Positions 60,671-64,000 of a DNA stretch of 64,000 bases are shown piece after piece; within the stretch, counting starts at the first letter, position 1; each line of letters starts with the position of its first letter. Origin of the DNA: Rossellomorea aquimaris (lineage in GTDB: Bacteria; Bacillota; Bacilli; Bacillales; Bacillaceae_B); assembly GCF_020172085.1 (NCBI RefSeq), contig NZ_JAIVAT010000007.1:806001-870000 (forward strand), read 5' to 3'. The notes beneath the pieces were generated by a model. That model made no database searches. It was not told the DNA's origin and saw only the letters and a list, made by a program, of their open reading frames with translations. The position numbers and the translations under genes are program-made.

Positions 60671-62002
60671 ATGGAAAACGGAATCAAGATCGTTACGATC
60701 GGCGGGGGTTCAAGCTATACTCCCGAGTTTGTGGAAGGGTTGATCAAGCGCTATGATGAGCTACATGTTCGTGAGCTATGGCTGGTGGATATTGAAGCAG
60801 GGAAAGAAAAGTTAGACATTGTTGGAAGCCTGGCCAGGAGAATGGTGAAAAAAGCGGGATTACCGATGGAAATCCATCTAACATTAGATAGGAGAGAAGC
60901 GTTGAGAGGTGCTGACTTTGTCACCACGCAGATGCGGGTGGGGCAGTTGAAAGCACGGATCCAGGATGAACGTCTCCCGATCAAGTATGGGATGATCGGT
61001 CAGGAAACGAATGGGGCAGGTGGATTATTCAAGGGAATGAGGACGATTCCGGTCCTATTGGAAATCTCGGAAGACATGCAGGAGCTTTGTCCGGATGCCT
61101 GGCTGATCAATTTTACGAATCCTGCAGGTATGGTGACGGAAGCACTGCTGCGTTACGGGTCTCATCCTAAGGTCGTGGGTGTCTGCAATCTTCCGATCAA
61201 CACGAAAATGACTTTGGCCCGGCTACTAGGCGTAGAGGTTGAACGCCTGGAGATCGACTTTGCCGGTCTTAATCATATGGTTTACGGATTGGACGTGCGG
61301 GTGGATGGTGAGAGCGTATTGGATGAAGTGCTGGACATCATGAGCGATCCTGAGAAACAGGTAAGTATGAAAAATATTGCCCCGCTTCCGTGGGAACCTG
61401 GTTTTATCAAGAGTCTAGGCATCATTCCATGTCCGTATCACCGTTATTTTTATAAAACCGGAGATATTTTAGAAAAGCAGTTAGAAGAATTCAAGACGGG
61501 TACAACACGTGCAGAAGTTGTTCAGCAATTGGAGAATGAGCTGTTTGAGCTTTATAAGGATGAACACTTGGCGGTTAAGCCTCCACAGCTTGAAGAACGG
61601 GGAGGAGCCTATTACAGCGACGCAGCATGCAATCTCATCTCTTCCATCTATAACGATCGTGGGGACATTCAGACCCTGAACGTCCGCAATGATGGAGCAC
61701 TCAGTGATTTGCCACGGGAATCGGCCGTCGAAGTAAACTGTGTCGTAACGAAAGCGGGACCGAAGCCGGTTCCTGTCGGAGAACTTCCCGTTTCCGTAAG
61801 TGGTCTCGTTCAGCAAATCAAATCCTTTGAACGGGTAGCTGCAGAAGCATCCGTCACCGGTTCTTATGAGAAGGCATTGCTTGCCATGACGATCAATCCT
61901 CTAGTTACGAGTGACGTGAAGGCGAAGCAGTTGCTGGATGAAATGTTAGAGGCACATAAAGAGTATTTGCCACAGTTTGATGGGGAATTGACACATAGAT
62001 AA
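60671..62002 (+). CDS. GH4-family 6-phospho-beta-glucosidase
   Basis: 443 aa from ATG 60671 (ACAGGAGGCATTCACA upstream). NAD-binding IVTIGGGSSYTPEFVEGL, MIGQETNGAGGLFKG, the metal Cys in GVCNLPINTKM and AGLNHMVYG. GH4 enzymes hydrolyse the phospho-disaccharide delivered by the PTS through NAD-dependent redox catalysis. Resembles LicH/ChbF. Substrate: cellobiose-6P or chitobiose-6P by family; a muramyl disaccharide is an alternative suggested by the neighbours. Confidence 0.93.
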   Translation: MENGIKIVTIGGGSSYTPEFVEGLIKRYDELHVRELWLVDIEAGKEKLDIVGSLARRMVKKAGLPMEIHLTLDRREALRGADFVTTQMRVGQLKARIQDERLPIKYGMIGQETNGAGGLFKGMRTIPVLLEISEDMQELCPDAWLINFTNPAGMVTEALLRYGSHPKVVGVCNLPINTKMTLARLLGVEVERLEIDFAGLNHMVYGLDVRVDGESVLDEVLDIMSDPEKQVSMKNIAPLPWEPGFIKSLGIIPCPYHRYFYKTGDILEKQLEEFKTGTTRAEVVQQLENELFELYKDEHLAVKPPQLEERGGAYYSDAACNLISSIYNDRGDIQTLNVRNDGALSDLPRESAVEVNCVVTKAGPKPVPVGELPVSVSGLVQQIKSFERVAAEASVTGSYEKALLAMTINPLVTSDVKAKQLLDEMLEAHKEYLPQFDGELTHR

Positions 62003-62012
62003 TGGCAGGTAG

Positions 62013-62043
62013 CGTCCCGAAGCGTGATTTGGGACGTTTTTTG
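62013..62043 (+). terminator. terminator after the GH4 gene
   Basis: CGTCCC / GGGACG stem followed by TTTTTT. Confidence 0.85.
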
Positions 62044-62058
62044 TTGCAGGGTGGGGAC

Positions 62059-62180
62059 TTATTATCGAGTTTGGCCGGTTTATTATCGACTTTTCGGATA
62101 TATTATCGAGTTTGGACCATTTATTATCGACTTTGACAATATATTATCGACTTTCCCCCTTTTATTATCAACTTCCAATC
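62059..62180. repeat. tandem 21-bp array, TTATTATCGACTTT type
   Basis: Six units starting at 62059, 62080, 62100, 62121, 62141 and 62162. Conserved part TTATTATCGA(C/G)TTT plus about 7 variable bases. Period 20-21 bp, two turns of B-DNA. The last unit (TTATTATCAACTT) starts to resemble the second array. Confidence 0.88.
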
Positions 62181-62215
62181 CATAAACAAATGCCTGCACC
62201 AGAGCTGCTTCCCGT

Positions 62216-62312
62216 TTATTTTCAAAAACATGATACTTATTTTCAAAACTGCCGCTTTTATTTTCAATATCCAGGATATATTTTCAAAACAGACCAACTT
62301 ATTTTCAAATCC
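62216..62312. repeat. tandem 21-bp array, TTATTTTCAAAA type
   Basis: Five units starting at 62216, 62237, 62258, 62278 and 62299, conserved part TTATTTTCAAAA plus about 9 variable bases, same period as the first array. Upstream of an EamA transporter gene. Confidence 0.88.
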
Positions 62313-62392
62313 ATCCAACCACCCATACATCTTTCCCTTGGACGAGCATACCTTGATAAAAAGAACCCATGCTCAGAAAGGATGCCCCGTCC

Positions 62393-63316
62393 ATGATTCC
62401 AGTCAAAGCAAAGGTTGCCGCCTCTTTATATGCCACAATGTCCATCAGCTTCTGGGGGATATCCTTCGTATCGACGAAAGCGGTGCTGGATACCCTTGAT
62501 CCGTATACTCTCCTCGTTCTCCGGTTTGCGATCGGAGCACTGTTTCTATTCATGCTGTTACTTTTAAAAAGATATCGAATCACCATTCCCCTGAAGTATA
62601 TTCCTCACCTGATCATACTGGGTGTACTCGGGGTCTTCATTCATCAAGTCATCCAGGCTTCGGCCTTGCTTACGATCGATGCTTCATCAGCAGGATGGAT
62701 GATTTCATTTTCTCCTGTGTTCACCGTCCTCCTCTCTATGGTGTTTCTACATGAAAAAATGACTATCCCCAAAGCGGTGGGGATGGTCGTTGCGATTACG
62801 GGTGTGTTGATGGTGACGACAGCGAGGAGCGGGCAGTCTATCGGTTTTGCAGTCAATATCGGGTACATCCTGATGATTCTCAGTACACTGAACTGGGCCA
62901 TCTACTCCGTGCTGCTGAAGAAACTTCAGATCGAGCTGCCATCTCTCGTCATCACATTTTATATGAGTCTGCTCGGTTTGAGTTTGACCATCCCTTTTCT
63001 GATCCGGAACCGGGGGTGGGAAGGGATGTCCCTTTTATCACATGTGGAATGGGCCCACTTGATGTTCCTTGGTGTGTTTGTCTCAGGTATCGCGTATTGG
63101 TATTGGGCGAAAGCTCTGGAAGTATTGGATGCTTCCAAGGTGTCGATGTTTCTGTATTTGGAACCTGTCACTACTCTCATAGCGGCGATTCTTCTCCTGC
63201 ACGAGAAAATTTTCTTCATAAGCATCTTGGGGGGCGTCATAATTATAATAGGAGTTGTTATTGTAAATGGCCAGATGATTTCTGTTTTCCATCGGTTTCT
63301 ATGGAGGAGACGATAA
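62393..63316 (+). CDS. EamA/DMT-family transporter
   Basis: 307 aa from ATG 62393 (AAAGGATGCCCCGTCC upstream). Ten membrane helices in two EamA repeats (SISFWGISFVSTKAVLDTLD and MILSTLNWAIYSVLLKKLQI). Exporter of an unknown metabolite. Followed after 18 bp by the cysteine-dioxygenase-like gene, so possibly linked to sulfur compounds (inference). Confidence 0.93.
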   Translation: MIPVKAKVAASLYATMSISFWGISFVSTKAVLDTLDPYTLLVLRFAIGALFLFMLLLLKRYRITIPLKYIPHLIILGVLGVFIHQVIQASALLTIDASSAGWMISFSPVFTVLLSMVFLHEKMTIPKAVGMVVAITGVLMVTTARSGQSIGFAVNIGYILMILSTLNWAIYSVLLKKLQIELPSLVITFYMSLLGLSLTIPFLIRNRGWEGMSLLSHVEWAHLMFLGVFVSGIAYWYWAKALEVLDASKVSMFLYLEPVTTLIAAILLLHEKIFFISILGGVIIIIGVVIVNGQMISVFHRFLWRRR

Positions 63317-63334
63317 CATCAGGGGGGGATCGCT

Positions 63335-63886
63335 GTGACCTTACGTGAACGGATTAAGAATAGATTGAACGAATGGACCAACCCGTCATCCAAAGAACTG
63401 AAAGAAATCTTGCAGTCTCTTAACCTAAGTCTTGATGATCTAGAACCATACTTACAATCTCCAGAAGGAAAGCCATATTATCGAAAGCTCCTTTATCAAA
63501 ATGAAATAGTAGAAATTCTCGTGATGAATTGGTCTGAAATCGAATGTGCTCCGCATGATCACGGTGAATCAAAAGGATGGATTCAAGTCATGAATGGGAC
63601 TTCAGTCAATACAATCTTTGAAGTTAAGGAAGACGGGCTTCCACGTGAGATATTTGATCGCGAATATAGGGAAGGTTCATTCTTCTTTGCACCTAAAAAA
63701 GGTGTTCACAAAATGAAGAAGGAGGGAAGGGAAGATTTAGTGACCCTCCATATCTATTCCCCGCCCATTCAAGGGATGAAAGTGTATGACTTGGAAAAAT
63801 GCGCTGCCTGTGTTGTTTCTGAAGAGTGTGGGGCATGGTGGCCGGATCATATTAGGCAAAAGGTGAAGGAAATGCAATTAAAATAG
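63335..63886 (+). CDS. cysteine dioxygenase-family cupin
   Basis: 183 aa from GTG 63335 after AGGGGGGGATCGCT. Iron ligands in APHDHGESKGW and HKMKKEGREDLVTLHIYSPP. Would oxidise cysteine, or a related thiol, to the sulfinate with O2. Contains a CAACVVSEECG segment near the C-terminus. Terminator follows. Confidence 0.9.
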   Translation: MTLRERIKNRLNEWTNPSSKELKEILQSLNLSLDDLEPYLQSPEGKPYYRKLLYQNEIVEILVMNWSEIECAPHDHGESKGWIQVMNGTSVNTIFEVKEDGLPREIFDREYREGSFFFAPKKGVHKMKKEGREDLVTLHIYSPPIQGMKVYDLEKCAACVVSEECGAWWPDHIRQKVKEMQLK

Positions 63887-63924
63887 AAAGAGCGTTTCTC
63901 CATGTCGGAGGAACGCTCTTTCTA
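63887..63924. terminator. bidirectional terminator
   Basis: AAAGAGCGTT / AACGCTCTTT stem with CTCC / GGAG inside, between convergent genes. Confidence 0.88.
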
Positions 63925-64000
63925 TTAATGCACTCTTACCGTTTTAGCATCTTTGCTTTCCACGCCTGTAGGAGAAACAGAGGTTACCCCATAGGTGTAC
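63925..64000 (-). CDS. C-terminus of a fibronectin-III-like protein, 5' end outside window
   Basis: The last 24 residues (YTYGVTSVSPTGVESKDAKT, then VRVH) have the final-strand pattern of a fibronectin type III domain. The main part lies beyond the right edge, so the function cannot be named. Confidence 0.6.
   Translation of the reverse strand, partial: YTYGVTSVSPTGVESKDAKTVRVH

Noticed and set aside
62112-62396. 94-codon frame over the 21-bp arrays
   Set aside because: An effect of the 21-bp period, which keeps frames open. The product is a repeat of YYRL and FQK-type peptides with no ribosome binding site.
1-64000. CRISPR arrays, tRNA or rRNA genes, integrase, phage or conjugation genes
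   Set aside because: None seen. The 21-bp arrays at 62 kb lack the long identical repeats and unique spacers of CRISPR.

Overview
The window looks like chromosomal DNA from a Gram-positive, spore-forming member of the Bacillaceae (Bacillus or Rossellomorea type). The signs are AGGAGG-type ribosome binding sites with frequent TTG and GTG starts, a CotA-type spore coat laccase, a CYP102A P450 with its Bm3R1/BscR repressor, an HssRS-HrtAB haem system, and repeat families of the kind scattered through Bacillaceae genomes. The genus is an inference. I see no rRNA, tRNA, CRISPR array, prophage, transposase or plasmid functions.

Layout. 1-2.4 kb: a P450 BM3-like fatty-acid monooxygenase cut by the left edge, and its TetR repressor with two palindromic operators. 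2.6-7.8 kb: a small membrane peptide, a soluble PAS chemoreceptor, hflX behind a long leader ending in a terminator, a six-repeat PLL-like propeller protein and a frameshifted acetyltransferase. 7.8-18.6 kb: an alanine/sodium symporter, a GntR/DUF1648 pair, acetyltransferases, a transglutaminase lipoprotein, a PAS-GGDEF-EAL protein, an Lrp-LysE pair, and an HxlR regulator divergent from a glyoxalase-like gene. 18.6-31.3 kb: a metabolic mix (gabD, quinone-oxidoreductase-like, amine oxidase), an AraC-GyrI regulator, two ArsR/SRPBCC cassettes (one fused), cotA, and an uncharacterised two-gene operon. 31.5-34.7 kb: an EamA transporter, a membrane-anchored beta-lactamase-like protein and a membrane protein.

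34.7-40 kb holds hssR-hssS-hrtB-hrtA on one strand, with a good HssR-type direct repeat just before hrtB, then an ECF-like sigma factor followed by a second-type ClpP. 40-51 kb: a membrane protein, a C45-family hydrolase, a nitroreductase, feoA with a split feoB, a methyltransferase, panE-like, and bioY divergent from bioD-bioA around a BirA operator. 51-54 kb: glycolate oxidase subunits glcD-glcF. 54-62 kb: a carbohydrate locus with anmK, a BadF-type kinase, a MupG (DUF871) phospho-muramidase and EIIA on the minus strand, divergent from an RpiR regulator, EIIB, EIIC, a small membrane protein and a GH4 phospho-glycosidase. Together these suggest uptake and breakdown of a phosphorylated disaccharide, possibly derived from the cell wall. 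62-64 kb: two adjoining 21-bp-period repeat arrays, an EamA transporter, a cysteine-dioxygenase-like gene and the end of a fibronectin-III-like gene.

The gaps between genes repeatedly carry a hairpin element with arms GAGGGACGGACC / GGTCCGTCCCTC, about a dozen copies here. Two copies flank lrp-lysE, share the same interior and show a compensatory base-pair change. The most interesting items for follow-up are the hflX leader, the ArsR-SRPBCC fusion with an internal start, the HssR box, the muropeptide-like PTS locus, the propeller with paired repeats, and the repeat families.
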